Shown here: positions 35,588 to 44,005 of the stretch, one piece after another
How positions within the stretch are numbered: the first letter of the stretch is position 1
Layout of the letters: every line of letters starts with the position of its first letter
From: Stenotrophomonas sp. WZN-1
Lineage (GTDB): Bacteria > Pseudomonadota > Gammaproteobacteria > Xanthomonadales > Xanthomonadaceae
Assembly: GCF_002192255.1 (NCBI RefSeq)
Contig: NZ_CP021768.1
Location: 3,738,001-3,802,000, forward strand
DNA: 64,000 nucleotides
Direction of reading: 5' to 3'
Made by a program: the position numbers and the translations under genes
The notes under the pieces: generated by a model
Told to the model about the DNA's origin: nothing
Databases searched by the model: none
The model's input: the letters and a program-made list of their open reading frames with translations, nothing else

Positions 35588-36844
35588 ATGACGAAGGTCA
35601 AGGAAGCGGCAACCGCCCGGGCGCAGACTCACCGCATGGCCCGCCTGCCCTCCCCTGCGATGCTGATGCGTGCGCCGCATCGACTGCTGTTCTTCATCGG
35701 CGCCAGCAACCTGCTGCTGGCGATGCTGTGGTGGGCGTTGTGGCTGGGCGCATTGCGCGGGTTGTGGACGCCGCAGCCATCGCCCCTGCCACCGGCCTGG
35801 TTGCACGCGCTGCTGATGCAGTACCTGGTGCTGCCCAGTTTCATCTTCGGTTTCCTGCTCACGGTGTTCCCGCGCTGGATGGCGCAACCTGAACTACCAC
35901 GCAGCCGCTATGCGCCGGTCGGCATCGGCCTGTTTGGCGGGCAGGCGCTGCTGATTGCCGCCGCCTGCGGCTGGACACCCGGGTTGTGGCCCGGCCTGCT
36001 GCTGGCACTGGCCGGCTGGAGCGCCGGACTGATCGTGCTGGGACGCGTGCTCAAGGCCGCCGGCCCCAACCGTAACTGGCACGCGCGTGCGTGCTATGCC
36101 GCACTGCTGTTGGGCTGGCTGGGGCTGCTGCTGTTCATGGCGGTGGTGCGCGGCCACGCCACGCTGATGCCGGTCACTGTGGCACTCGGCACGTTCGGCC
36201 TGCTGCTGCCGGTCTACCTCACCGTCGCGCACCGGATGATCCCGTTCTTCGCCAACAACGTGGTGGACGGCTATGCGCCGTGGCGGCCGCTGCGCTGGCT
36301 GGCCGCGATGTGGGCGCTGCTGATGCTGCGCCTGCTGTTGAGTGCGTTGCAGATCGACAACCTGCTGTGGCTGTTCGATGCGCCGCTGCTGGTGTTGTCG
36401 CTGCAGGCGCTCTGGCACTGGTGGCCACGCGGGCCGATGCCGGGCCTGCTCGCAGCCCTGTTCCTGGCGCTGGCGTGGCTGCCGGTCAGCTTCGCGCTGT
36501 ACCTGCTGCAGGACGTGGGTCAACTGCTCGGCCATCCGCAGCTGCTCGGCCGCGCGCCGCTGCACGCACTCGCCGTGGGCCTGTTCGGCAGCCTGCTGGT
36601 GGCGATGGTGACCCGGGTCACCCAGGGTCATTCCGGGCGACCGCTGGTAATGCCGGCAGTGGCCTGGTTCGCGTTCGTCGCGCTGCAGGCAGTGGCGATC
36701 ATGCGCATCCTCGCCGAGCTGACGCCCGATGCCTATGCGTGGCATTTCGCCGCCGCCATCGGTTGGCTGTTGGCACTGGCCCCATGGGTGGCCCGGCTGG
36801 GCTGGATCTACCTGAGCCCACGGCGCGACGGCAAACCGGGCTGA
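35588..36844 (+). CDS. nnrS: NnrS family heme-copper membrane protein
   Basis: 418 aa, about 12 hydrophobic helices. Recognised by MRAPHRLLFFIGASNLLLAMLWW at the start, LLPVYLTVAHRMIPFFANN in the middle and the late GHSGRPL segment; NnrS proteins are linked to resistance to nitric oxide in denitrifiers and other bacteria. No NO-responsive regulator or reductase is nearby, so its trigger is unknown. The start is uncertain: in-frame ATGs at 35636 and 35660 are equally without a clear ribosome site. Confidence 0.87.
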   Translation: MTKVKEAATARAQTHRMARLPSPAMLMRAPHRLLFFIGASNLLLAMLWWALWLGALRGLWTPQPSPLPPAWLHALLMQYLVLPSFIFGFLLTVFPRWMAQPELPRSRYAPVGIGLFGGQALLIAAACGWTPGLWPGLLLALAGWSAGLIVLGRVLKAAGPNRNWHARACYAALLLGWLGLLLFMAVVRGHATLMPVTVALGTFGLLLPVYLTVAHRMIPFFANNVVDGYAPWRPLRWLAAMWALLMLRLLLSALQIDNLLWLFDAPLLVLSLQALWHWWPRGPMPGLLAALFLALAWLPVSFALYLLQDVGQLLGHPQLLGRAPLHALAVGLFGSLLVAMVTRVTQGHSGRPLVMPAVAWFAFVALQAVAIMRILAELTPDAYAWHFAAAIGWLLALAPWVARLGWIYLSPRRDGKPG

Positions 36845-36873
36845 CTGCATCGCCGGCCAGGCGACGTCCATCG

Positions 36874-36896
36874 GTAGTGCCGGGCCATACCCGGCG
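36874..36896 (+). repeat. SMAG-type GTAG palindrome
   Basis: GTAGTGCCGGG-CCATA-CCCGGCG between the convergent nnrS and gshA genes; may act as the terminator there, as no other hairpin was seen. Confidence 0.85.
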
Positions 36897-36911
36897 GCCA
36901 CCACAATCCAC

Positions 36912-38276
36912 TCAGTACGCGAACTCGCGGAACACCGGATCGACGTCGCCGTGCCAGCGGCCATGGAACAGCGCCAGCTTGCGCTCGGCCGGGGTCAGGC
37001 CGGATTCGACGATCTCCTGCAGCACGTCCAGGAACTTGCTCTCGTCCTGGCCGTCGGCATTGCGCGCCGCGCGGCGCTTGAGGCCTTCCACCGAAATCTT
37101 CACCGCTTCGCGGGCCAGGTCGCGCACGCTGCCATTACGGAACGGCAGGTTCATCGCATGCTTTGGCACGCCGTCACGCAGCGCATGGCGCTCGGCCAGG
37201 GTGAAGTCACGCACCAGGTCCCACGCCGCATCCAGCGCGGTGTCGTCGTACAGCAGGCCGACCCAGAACGCCGGCAGCGCACACAGGCGGCTCCACGGGC
37301 CACCGTCGGCACCACGCATCTCCAGGTACTTCTTCAGGCGCACTTCCGGGAACGCGGTGGTCATGTGGTCCGACCAGTCGCGCAGCGTCGGCAGCGCACC
37401 CGGCAGCACCGGCAGCCTGGCCTGCATGAAATCGCGGAAGCTCTGCCCGCTGGCGTCGTGGTAGATGCCATCGCGGTAGGAGAAATACATCGGCACGTCG
37501 ATCAGGTAGTCGACATAGCGCTCGTAACCGAAGCCATCCTCGAACACGAAGTCGAGCATGCCGGTGCGGTCAGCGTCGGTGTCGGTCCAGATGTGCGAGC
37601 GGTAGCTCAGGTAGCCGTTCGGCTTGCCTTCGGTGAACGGCGAATCGGCGAACAGCGCGGTGGCGATCGGCTGCAGCGCCAGCGACACGCGGAACTTCTT
37701 CACCATGTCCGCTTCGGTGGCGTAATCCAGGTTCACCTGCACCGTGCAGGTGCGGGTCATCATATCCAGGCCCAGCGAGCCGACCTTGGGCATGTACGCG
37801 CGCATGATCTTGTAGCGGCCCTTCGGCATCCACGGCATTTCATCGCGCTTCCACTTCGGCTGGAAACCCATGCCGAGGAAACCCAGCTGCAGTTCGCCGG
37901 CCACCTGCGCCACTTCGTTCAGATGGGTGCCGGTTTCCACGCAGGTCTGGTGGATGGTCTCCAGCGCCGCGCCGGACAGTTCCAGCTGGCCGGCCGGTTC
38001 CAGCGTCACCGAGGCGCCATCGCGCAGCAGGGCGATGGTGTTGCCGTTCTCCTGCACCGGCTCCCAGCCAAAGCGGACCAGGCCATTGAGCAACGCCTCG
38101 ATGCCGCGCTCGCCTTCGAAGGTCGGCGGTCGCAGGTCATCCAGGCGGAATCCGAACTTCTCGTGCTCGGTACCGATGCGCCACTGTGCGCGGGGCTTCT
38201 CGCCGGAGGCGATCACCTCCACCAGCTGCGAGCGGTCGGTAATGGGGGTATCGGCGACGTGGCTGGGGCTCGACAA
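36912..38276 (-). CDS. gshA: Glutamate-cysteine ligase, plant/alphaproteobacterial type
   Basis: 454 aa. Makes gamma-glutamylcysteine, the first step of glutathione synthesis, which supplies the cofactor used by the frm operon and glutaredoxin in this window. It belongs to the GCS2/plant-like group, unrelated in length and motifs to E. coli Gsh[52 protein letters not shown], then [22 protein letters not shown]. The only available start is TTG at 38276, without a good ribosome site. Confidence 0.93.
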   Translation of the reverse strand: MSSPSHVADTPITDRSQLVEVIASGEKPRAQWRIGTEHEKFGFRLDDLRPPTFEGERGIEALLNGLVRFGWEPVQENGNTIALLRDGASVTLEPAGQLELSGAALETIHQTCVETGTHLNEVAQVAGELQLGFLGMGFQPKWKRDEMPWMPKGRYKIMRAYMPKVGSLGLDMMTRTCTVQVNLDYATEADMVKKFRVSLALQPIATALFADSPFTEGKPNGYLSYRSHIWTDTDADRTGMLDFVFEDGFGYERYVDYLIDVPMYFSYRDGIYHDASGQSFRDFMQARLPVLPGALPTLRDWSDHMTTAFPEVRLKKYLEMRGADGGPWSRLCALPAFWVGLLYDDTALDAAWDLVRDFTLAERHALRDGVPKHAMNLPFRNGSVRDLAREAVKISVEGLKRRAARNADGQDESKFLDVLQEIVESGLTPAERKLALFHGRWHGDVDPVFREFAY

Positions 38277-38428
38277 GGGGAAGGCTCGCTGGACAGTGGC
38301 GGGGGATGTGGGGCCCGGGGCCTTCCATCACAAGGGCGCACTATAGCGTGGCGACCCGTTGCGTCATGCGACGGTGGCAGGTTTCAGCATCCTACCGACG
38401 CCCTCTTGACCCTCGTACACTCAGAGCC

Positions 38429-39133
38429 ATGAGCCGTCATTCACGACACCCCGAACTGCACCGCTCCGAGCGCGTCGGCTGGCTGCGTGCCGCCGTGCTG
38501 GGGGCCAACGATGGCATTGTCTCGGTGGCCGGCCTGGTGGTCGGCGTGGCCGCCAGCGGCGCCTCCGCGGCGACCATCCTGGCCACCGGCGTGGCTGGCA
38601 CCGTGGCCGGCGCGATGTCGATGGCCGCCGGCGAGTACGTCTCGGTGCAGACCCAGGCCGACACCGAAGACGCCGACCTGGCGATGGAAAAGCGCGAACT
38701 GCACGAAGACCCGCACAGCGAGCTGGAAGAGCTGGCCGCGATCTACCGCCACCGCGGCCTGGAGCCTGCCCTGGCACGGCAGGTGGCCGAACAGCTCACC
38801 GCCCACGACGCGCTGGGCGCCCATGCCCGTGACGAACTCGGCATCACCGATACCCTGCGCGCGCGCCCGTTGCAGGCGGCGCTGGCCTCGGCCGGTGCGT
38901 TCACCTGTGGCGCGGCGCTGCCGGTGCTGACCGCCCTGCTCGCGCCGGTCGACAAGGTCGCACTGATGACCACCACCAGTACCCTGCTCGGCCTGTGCCT
39001 GACCGGCGCGATGGCGGCGCAGGCCGGGGGCGCCCCGCCTGTTCGCGGCGCAATCCGGGTGATGTTCTGGGGCGCGTTGGCGATGGCTGCGGCGGCCGGC
39101 GTCGGTCGCCTGTTCGGTGCCCAGGTCTCATGA
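38429..39133 (+). CDS. VIT1/CCC1 family iron/manganese transporter
   Basis: 234 aa, five hydrophobic helices. LGANDGIVSVAGLVVGVAASGAS in helix 1 and AMSMAAGEYVSVQTQADTE in helix 2 are the family signatures; a cytosolic metal-binding helix pair rich in Glu (KRELHEDPHSELEELAAIYRHRG) follows. Exports or sequesters Fe2+/Mn2+. Its last bases overlap the AraC gene (ATGA at 39130-39133), so the pair is translated together, which may mean joint regulation. Confidence 0.88.
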   Translation: MSRHSRHPELHRSERVGWLRAAVLGANDGIVSVAGLVVGVAASGASAATILATGVAGTVAGAMSMAAGEYVSVQTQADTEDADLAMEKRELHEDPHSELEELAAIYRHRGLEPALARQVAEQLTAHDALGAHARDELGITDTLRARPLQAALASAGAFTCGAALPVLTALLAPVDKVALMTTTSTLLGLCLTGAMAAQAGGAPPVRGAIRVMFWGALAMAAAAGVGRLFGAQVS

Positions 39134-39954
39134 CCGGCATGCTGCCACCGACCACCGCACTGCTGGCCGAGATGGCCAGCCTGGCCGGGTGCGCACGCGC
39201 CGAGGGCTATGCGTGCATCACCGCTCGCCGGGAACATGGCGCCAGTTCGGTGGAGATTCCGCAGCCGCAGTTCGCGATCCTGCTGGAAGGCCGCAAGCAG
39301 GTGCGCACCGTACACCAGTCGCTGGAATTCCTCCCCGGCGACATCCTGCTGCTGACCCAGCGCTGCCGCATCGATGTGGTCAACACCCCCGACCCACGCA
39401 GCGGCCGCTACCTCAGCGCCATCGTGCCACTGTGTGCCGAAGTGCTGGCGGCCGCACGCACGCTGTGGAGCGAGGAACTTCCCGCCCCTGGCCAGGCGAT
39501 GGCGCGACTGCCGTTGATCGACCATGGCGCGGTGCTGCGCCAGTGGCGGCAAGCGCTGCAGGACGGCCGTTACAGCGAAGCACGGCTGGCCCTGGCCTCG
39601 CTGGTACTGACCCTGTGCCGGCAGGGCCACGGCAACCTGCTGCTGCCGCAGGCACCGAGCCTGGGCGAACAGATCCGCGACCGCATCGCCGCCGAACCGG
39701 CGCGCGACTGGCAATCGCGTGATGTGGAAGAACAGTTCGCGCTGAGCGGCGCGACCCTGCGCCGTCGCCTTGCGGCCGAAGACACCAGCCTGCGCCAGCT
39801 GCTCACCGAGGCCCGGCTGGCGCATGGCATGCAGCTGCTCTACACCACCGACCTGCCGTTGAAGACCGTCGCCGCACGCGCGGGCTACCGGTCTGCGGCC
39901 AGTTTCAGCAAGCGCTTCGCCGAGCAGTACGGACTGGCTCCCACAGACATTTGA
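39130..39954 (+). CDS. AraC-family transcriptional regulator
   Basis: 274 aa. N-terminal cupin-like sensor of the AraC_N type (FAILLEGRKQVRTVHQSLEFLPGDILLL), C-terminal double helix-turn-helix: DWQSRDVEEQFALSGATLRRRLAAE and LPLKTVAARAGYRSAASFSKRFAEQYG. Overlaps the metal transporter gene by 4 bp. Co-location suggests it responds to a signal linked to that transporter, but no operator was identified. Confidence 0.88.
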   Translation: MTGMLPPTTALLAEMASLAGCARAEGYACITARREHGASSVEIPQPQFAILLEGRKQVRTVHQSLEFLPGDILLLTQRCRIDVVNTPDPRSGRYLSAIVPLCAEVLAAARTLWSEELPAPGQAMARLPLIDHGAVLRQWRQALQDGRYSEARLALASLVLTLCRQGHGNLLLPQAPSLGEQIRDRIAAEPARDWQSRDVEEQFALSGATLRRRLAAEDTSLRQLLTEARLAHGMQLLYTTDLPLKTVAARAGYRSAASFSKRFAEQYGLAPTDI

Positions 39955-40076
39955 GGGGGTTCGGCAGGGCTGCGCCCTGCACCTGCAGAGGCAACGGCAA
40001 CGGCAACGGCCGAGGCAACAGCAACAGCGGGCTATCCGTGGGATGGCGGGGCACTGTGGGTTTGCGGGGACGCCGT

Positions 40077-40088
40077 CCCCCCCCCCCC
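40077..40088 (+). repeat. Homopolymer of 12 C
   Basis: A C12 tract in the loop of the nested repeats, following CGCCGT. Prone to slippage or sequencing error; not in a gene. Confidence 0.9.
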
Positions 40089-40259
40089 TCCGGGGTCCGG
40101 CCCAGCCGCTGGCGGCTGTTGGTGGGTGTCGACCTTGGTCGACACATCTGTCAGATATCGAATGATTCATCCACGCATGGCGTGGATCTACTGTGTCGAC
40201 CAAGGTCGACACCCACCAGAGCAGTTTGCCGTTCCGACAGATCGCAGAAAACTGTCGAA

Positions 40260-40361
40260 GGCGGGGTGGGTCCGGTTGCGGGGGCGTGAGCGCCATGGAT
40301 GGCGCGACCGAGCCTACATGGACGTATTTACGGCGTCCCCCGCAACCGGACCCACCCCGCC
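40260..40361 (+). repeat. 52-nt core element, copy C, in 25-bp perfect inverted arms
   Basis: Arms 40260-40284 (GGCGGGGTGGGTCCGGTTGC then five G) and 40337-40361 are exact complements. Core 40285-40336 has the perfect internal palindrome GCGCCAT-GG-ATGGCGC, then CGAGCCTACA and TTTACGGCGT. Same core length as copies A and B; arms unrelated. Confidence 0.92.
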
Positions 40362-40538
40362 ATCCCACGGATAGCCGCTGTTGCTTCGGCCGTTGCCGTT
40401 GCCTCTGCAGGTGCAGGGCGCAGCCCTGCAGACAACACCCCTCCCTGAGCATTCCGCGCAGTGGTTTGAGCGCCGTGCACACGCCGGCCACGGCACGCTG
40501 GGCACAACGGAATCGCCCGTCATCCACCGAGAACCGCC

Positions 40539-41510
40539 ATGACCCTGCGTCCCCTGCCGCTGCGCGGCGCCCTGCTGCTGGCCTTGTCATCCCTGCCGCT
40601 GGCCGCGCTGGCCGAAGCCACCTCGCCCGCTCCCGCCCAGCAGGTGCCCGGCGTCTACCACCAGCGCGTCGGTGCGCTGCAGGTCACCGCCCTGTTCGAT
40701 GGCGTGGTCGCGCTGGGCCGGCAGGAAGTGGTCGACGTGCCGCCAACACTGGTCAGCCGCCTGCTGGAAGGCCGCTACGTGCCGGAAGACAAGAAGGGCC
40801 TGCAGACCGCGATCAACGCCTTCCTGGTGCGCCAGGGCAACCACCTGACCCTGGTCGATACCGGCACCGCGCAGTGCTTCGGCCCCGGCCTGGGCCAGGT
40901 GCTGGGCAACCTGCGCGCCTCCGGCGTGGACCCGGCCGAGGTGGACGAGGTGCTGCTGACCCACGCCCATCCTGACCACCTGTGCGGGGTGCTCGACGCG
41001 CAGGGCAAGCCGGCCTACCCGAATGCCACGGTGTGGCTGTCCAAGGCCGATGCCGATTACTGGCTCAACCCGGCCAGCGAGGCCACGGCGCCGGAGGGCG
41101 TGCGCTTCGCCTTCCCGCTGGCACGCAACGCGGTCGCGCCGTACCAGGCCAGCGGCCACCTGCGCACCTTCAGCCCCGGCGAAGCCCTGCCCGGCGGCGC
41201 GGTGGCGATGGACACCCATGGCCACACCCCCGGCCATGTTTCCTACCGGTTCGACAGCCAGGGCCAGTCCCTGCTGGTGTGGGGCGATGTGCTGCACTTC
41301 CATGCGGTGCAGTTCGCCCACCCGGAGGCCGCGTTCGAGGCCGATTCGGACCGCAAGGCGGCCATCGCGAGCCGTCGCGGCCTGCTGCAGCAGGCCACCG
41401 CCAACGGTTGGTGGGTGGCCGGTGCACACCTGCCGTTCCCCGGCCTGGGCCATGTGCGTGGCGAGGGCAAGGCCTATGCGTGGGTGCCGGCGGAATATTC
41501 GCCGTTGTGA
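40539..41510 (+). CDS. Secreted metallo-beta-lactamase-fold hydrolase (MPH-like)
   Basis: 323 aa with signal peptide (LPLRGALLLALSSLPLAALA). The dizinc motif HxHxDH is HAHPDH at 142-147 (LLTHAHPDHLCG); later ligands are the His in DTHGHTPGHVSY and the Asp in VWGDVLHFHAVQF, then a C-terminal His in AGAHLPFPGLGH. The layout resembles the methyl-parathion hydrolase / lactonase branch rather than class B3 beta-lactamases. Substrate unknown; esters or lactones are plausible. Confidence 0.85.
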   Translation: MTLRPLPLRGALLLALSSLPLAALAEATSPAPAQQVPGVYHQRVGALQVTALFDGVVALGRQEVVDVPPTLVSRLLEGRYVPEDKKGLQTAINAFLVRQGNHLTLVDTGTAQCFGPGLGQVLGNLRASGVDPAEVDEVLLTHAHPDHLCGVLDAQGKPAYPNATVWLSKADADYWLNPASEATAPEGVRFAFPLARNAVAPYQASGHLRTFSPGEALPGGAVAMDTHGHTPGHVSYRFDSQGQSLLVWGDVLHFHAVQFAHPEAAFEADSDRKAAIASRRGLLQQATANGWWVAGAHLPFPGLGHVRGEGKAYAWVPAEYSPL

Positions 41511-41514
41511 GGGT

Positions 41515-41571
41515 GTGCCGATCAAGGTCGGCACCCACCCGATCCGGTAGCGCCCGGCTGCCAGCCGGGCG
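41515..41571. repeat. Two adjacent palindromes between convergent genes
   Basis: TGCCGA/TCGGCA palindrome at about 41515-41534 (GTGCCGATCAAGGTCGGCAC), then GTAGCGCCCGGCTG-CC-AGCCGGGCGA at 41547-41571. They separate the MBL hydrolase and engB. Confidence 0.8.
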
Positions 41572-41582
41572 ACGGGGAACGC

Positions 41583-42185
41583 TTACTCCAACCCCAGCCA
41601 GCCGCCGATCACGCCGCGGGCTTCGTCCACGCCGGTGCGGTCTTCGCCGGAGAACACCTGCACGCTGACGCTGTCACCGTAAGCCGATTGCAGCTCCTTG
41701 CGCACCTTCTGCAGGGACTGCATCTGCTGGCTGCGGCTGAGCTTGTCGGCCTTGGTCAGCAGCACATGCGCCGGCAGGCCACGCTGCACGGCGTAGGACA
41801 GCATCTGCCGGTCGTAGTCCTTCAGCGGATGACGGATGTCCATCACCACCACCAGCCCCTTCAGGGCCTCGCGGGTGCGGAAATACCGGTCGATGAAGGC
41901 CTGCCAGTGCGCCTGCAGGTCCAGCGGCACCTTGGCGTAGCCGTAACCGGGCAGGTCGACCAGATGCGCTTCCGGGGTGACCTGGAAGAACACCAGCTGC
42001 TGGGTGCGGCCGGGCGTCTTGGAGACACGGGCCAGGGCGTTCTGGCGGGTCAGCGCGTTGAGCGCACTGGACTTGCCGGCGTTGGAGCGGCCGGCGAAGG
42101 CCACTTCGGCCCCTTCGTCGGGCGGCAGCTGCCGCACGTTGTGGGCCGAAAGGTGGTAACGGGCGCGTTCGATGAGCAATGACAT
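41583..42185 (-). CDS. engB: Ribosome biogenesis GTPase EngB/YsxC
   Basis: 200 aa. G1 GRSNAGKSS (32-40), switch I GRTQQ, G3 DLPGYGYA, G4 TKADK, and the start MSLLIERARYHLSAHNVRQLP are all typical; needed for 50S assembly and cell division. The frame continues upstream well past 42185, but that part is antisense to the cytochrome c4 gene. Divergent from cytochrome c4. Confidence 0.94.
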   Translation of the reverse strand: MSLLIERARYHLSAHNVRQLPPDEGAEVAFAGRSNAGKSSALNALTRQNALARVSKTPGRTQQLVFFQVTPEAHLVDLPGYGYAKVPLDLQAHWQAFIDRYFRTREALKGLVVVMDIRHPLKDYDRQMLSYAVQRGLPAHVLLTKADKLSRSQQMQSLQKVRKELQSAYGDSVSVQVFSGEDRTGVDEARGVIGGWLGLE

Positions 42186-42341
42186 GTGCCTAGGATCGCA
42201 TGTTGCGGCGCCGCGCGCCCGTGCCGACGGCCTTTGCGGGCATTTTGCTGCACTGCTGCGTTGACCGTGCGCGGAAACGGCGTTGATAATCCGGGCGATG
42301 CCGGCGGCCACCGCCCGGCCCGGTCCATACGGAGCTTCAGC

Positions 42342-43142
42342 ATGCGCCACGCTCGCGTTCTTGCCGTATCCGCCCTTGCCACTGCTGTAGTCGTTGCCGC
42401 TGCTGCGTTCGCGCAGACCACGTTGACCCCGCTGCCCGACAACGGGCCGATCAACACCGCCTCGCTGGAGGTGGATTTCAGCAAGACCCACTGGGGCGAT
42501 GCCAAGGCCGGCCAGACCAAGGCCTCGGCCTGCGCGGCCTGCCATGGCGCCGACGGCAATTCCACGGTGGAGATGTACCCGTCCATCGCCGGCCAGAGCG
42601 AACGCTACGTGGCCCAGCAGATGGCCCTGATCGCCAATGGCCAGCGCAGCTCGGGCGCGGCGGTGGCGATGGTGCCGTTCGTGCAGAACCTCACCCCGCA
42701 GGACATGCGCGATATCGGCGCGTTCTTCGCCACACAGAAGGCCACCGCCGGCATCGCCGATGACACGGCGGTCACCGACGGCCCGTACAAGGGCATGAAG
42801 TTCTACGAGATCGGCCAGCAGTTGTACCGCGGCGGCGATGCCAAGCGTGGCCTGCCGGCCTGCATGGCCTGCCACGGCCCCAGCGGTGCCGGCAATCCCG
42901 GCCCGGCCTATCCGCACATCGGTGGGCAGCATGCCAGCTATGTCGCGCGCCGCCTGCAGGAGTACCAGGGCGGCCAGACCAACGAAACCGACAAGGCGCA
43001 CTTCCAGATCATGGCCACGGTTGCGCAAAAGCTCAGCGAACAGGAGGTGCAGGCGCTGTCGAGCTACCTGCAGGGCCTGCACAACAAGGCCGATGACGTA
43101 GCCGCAGCCACCCCGCCGGTGCAACCGGCTGCCGCCCCCTGA
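42342..43142 (+). CDS. Cytochrome c4 (dihaem periplasmic c-type cytochrome)
   Basis: 266 aa with signal peptide (VSALATAVVVAAAAFAQ). Two haem-binding motifs, CAACH at 64-68 and CMACH about residue 170, sit in duplicated domains, each with a later methionine ligand candidate (SSGAAVAM and KAHFQIMA). Transfers electrons to terminal oxidases. GGAG precedes the ATG. The Pro/Ala-rich C-terminal tail (VAAATPPVQPAAAP) is an extra. Followed by a terminator and the dsbA genes. Confidence 0.92.
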   Translation: MRHARVLAVSALATAVVVAAAAFAQTTLTPLPDNGPINTASLEVDFSKTHWGDAKAGQTKASACAACHGADGNSTVEMYPSIAGQSERYVAQQMALIANGQRSSGAAVAMVPFVQNLTPQDMRDIGAFFATQKATAGIADDTAVTDGPYKGMKFYEIGQQLYRGGDAKRGLPACMACHGPSGAGNPGPAYPHIGGQHASYVARRLQEYQGGQTNETDKAHFQIMATVAQKLSEQEVQALSSYLQGLHNKADDVAAATPPVQPAAAP

Positions 43143-43199
43143 CCACCACTGGTCGGCCGGGGCCGCCACCTCGGCCCACGGCTGCGGTATGTTTCCTTC

Positions 43200-43230
43200 A
43201 CGCCGGCGGCTGCGCCGGCGTTGCTTTTTT
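43200..43230 (+). terminator. Intrinsic terminator after cytochrome c4
   Basis: ACGCCGGCG (43200-43208), loop GCTG, CGCCGGCGT (43213-43221), then TGCTTTTTT. It lies 28 bp before the first dsbA start. Confidence 0.85.
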
Positions 43231-43248
43231 CAACGGAGATGCGTGTCG

Positions 43249-43899
43249 ATGAGGTTGATTTCCCGCCTGCTGTTGTCCGTGCTGGTACTGCTGCCGCTGG
43301 TAGCCTGCGCCGCCACCCCCGCCAATGCCCCGCTGGTCGAGGGCAAAGACTACGAGCGCATCGCCCAGCCGGGCCCGTTCCAGCCGCTGGCCGGCAAGAT
43401 CGAGGTGGTCGAAGTCTTCGGCTACACCTGCCCGCACTGCGCCCATTTCGAACCGCAGCTGGAAGCCTGGGCGGCCAAGCTGCCGGCCGACGTGCGCTTC
43501 ACCCCGGTGCCGGCGGCCTTCGGCGGCGCCTGGGATGCTTGGGCACTGGCCTACTACGCCGCCGACGAAGTCGGCGTGGCCAAGCGCAGCCATGCCGCCG
43601 TGTTCAAGGCCCTGCACGAACAGGGCTCGCTGCCGATGCAGAACGTCTCGGCCGATGAGCTCGCCACCTTCTACAAGGCCTACGGCGTGACCCCGGACCG
43701 CTACATCCAGGCCCTGCGCGGCGATGCCGTGCAGAAGAAGGTCGATGCCGCCCGCGCGTTCGCCCAGCGCACCAAGATTCCGGGCACCCCGGCCATCATC
43801 ATCAACGGCCAGTACCTGGTGCGCGGCAACAGCTTCGACGACCAGCTGCGCATCGCCTCGGCGCTGATCGCCCAGGCCCGCGCTGCTCGCGGCCGCTGA
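43249..43899 (+). CDS. dsbA: DsbA-type thiol:disulfide oxidoreductase (lipoprotein-like)
   Basis: 216 aa. Signal peptide ends in a lipobox LVAC (Cys20), so it may be lipid-anchored. Active site CPHC at 61-64 (FGYTCPHCAHF), cis-Pro in GTPAIIINGQY. Introduces disulfides into exported proteins. GGAG about 9 nt upstream supports ATG 43249. It is the first of two tandem DsbA-like genes with different active-site dipeptides. Confidence 0.92.
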   Translation: MRLISRLLLSVLVLLPLVACAATPANAPLVEGKDYERIAQPGPFQPLAGKIEVVEVFGYTCPHCAHFEPQLEAWAAKLPADVRFTPVPAAFGGAWDAWALAYYAADEVGVAKRSHAAVFKALHEQGSLPMQNVSADELATFYKAYGVTPDRYIQALRGDAVQKKVDAARAFAQRTKIPGTPAIIINGQYLVRGNSFDDQLRIASALIAQARAARGR

Positions 43900-44005
43900 A
43901 CCCAGCCCCACCACCGACACGGCGCTGTCGCCGCCGCGTGTCATCATTTCCCCCTGGCCGGCGCCCGCCGCCGGCCCCACCATTCCAGATGCTGGAGACG
44001 TTTCC

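Larger units (their letters stand above)
39964..40429. repeat. Nested inverted repeats filling a gene-free spacer
   Basis: The spacer 39955-40538 (584 bp) contains no plausible gene. Outer arms 39964-40051 and 40355-40429 are complementary with small indels (right arm lacks one CGGCAA unit). Inside are: perfect 27-bp arms 40120-40146/40192-40218 (TGGTGGGTGTCGACC and on) enclosing the palindrome ATCCACGC-ATG-GCGTGGAT (40159-40177); and the third 52-nt core element at 40260-40361. A hairpin CAGCCGC-TG-GCGGCTG lies at 40103-40118. Confidence 0.92.

Noticed and set aside
39955..40538. CRISPR array or phage attachment region
   Set aside because: The repeats are inverted and nested, not regularly spaced direct repeats, and there is no tRNA or integrase.
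40539..41510. Class B3 metallo-beta-lactamase (L1-like)
   Set aside because: The motif is HAHPDH and the rest of the chain (323 aa) matches MPH-like hydrolases, not L1.
42186..43169. In-frame extension upstream of engB
   Set aside because: Antisense of cytochrome c4; the conserved EngB start is at 42185.
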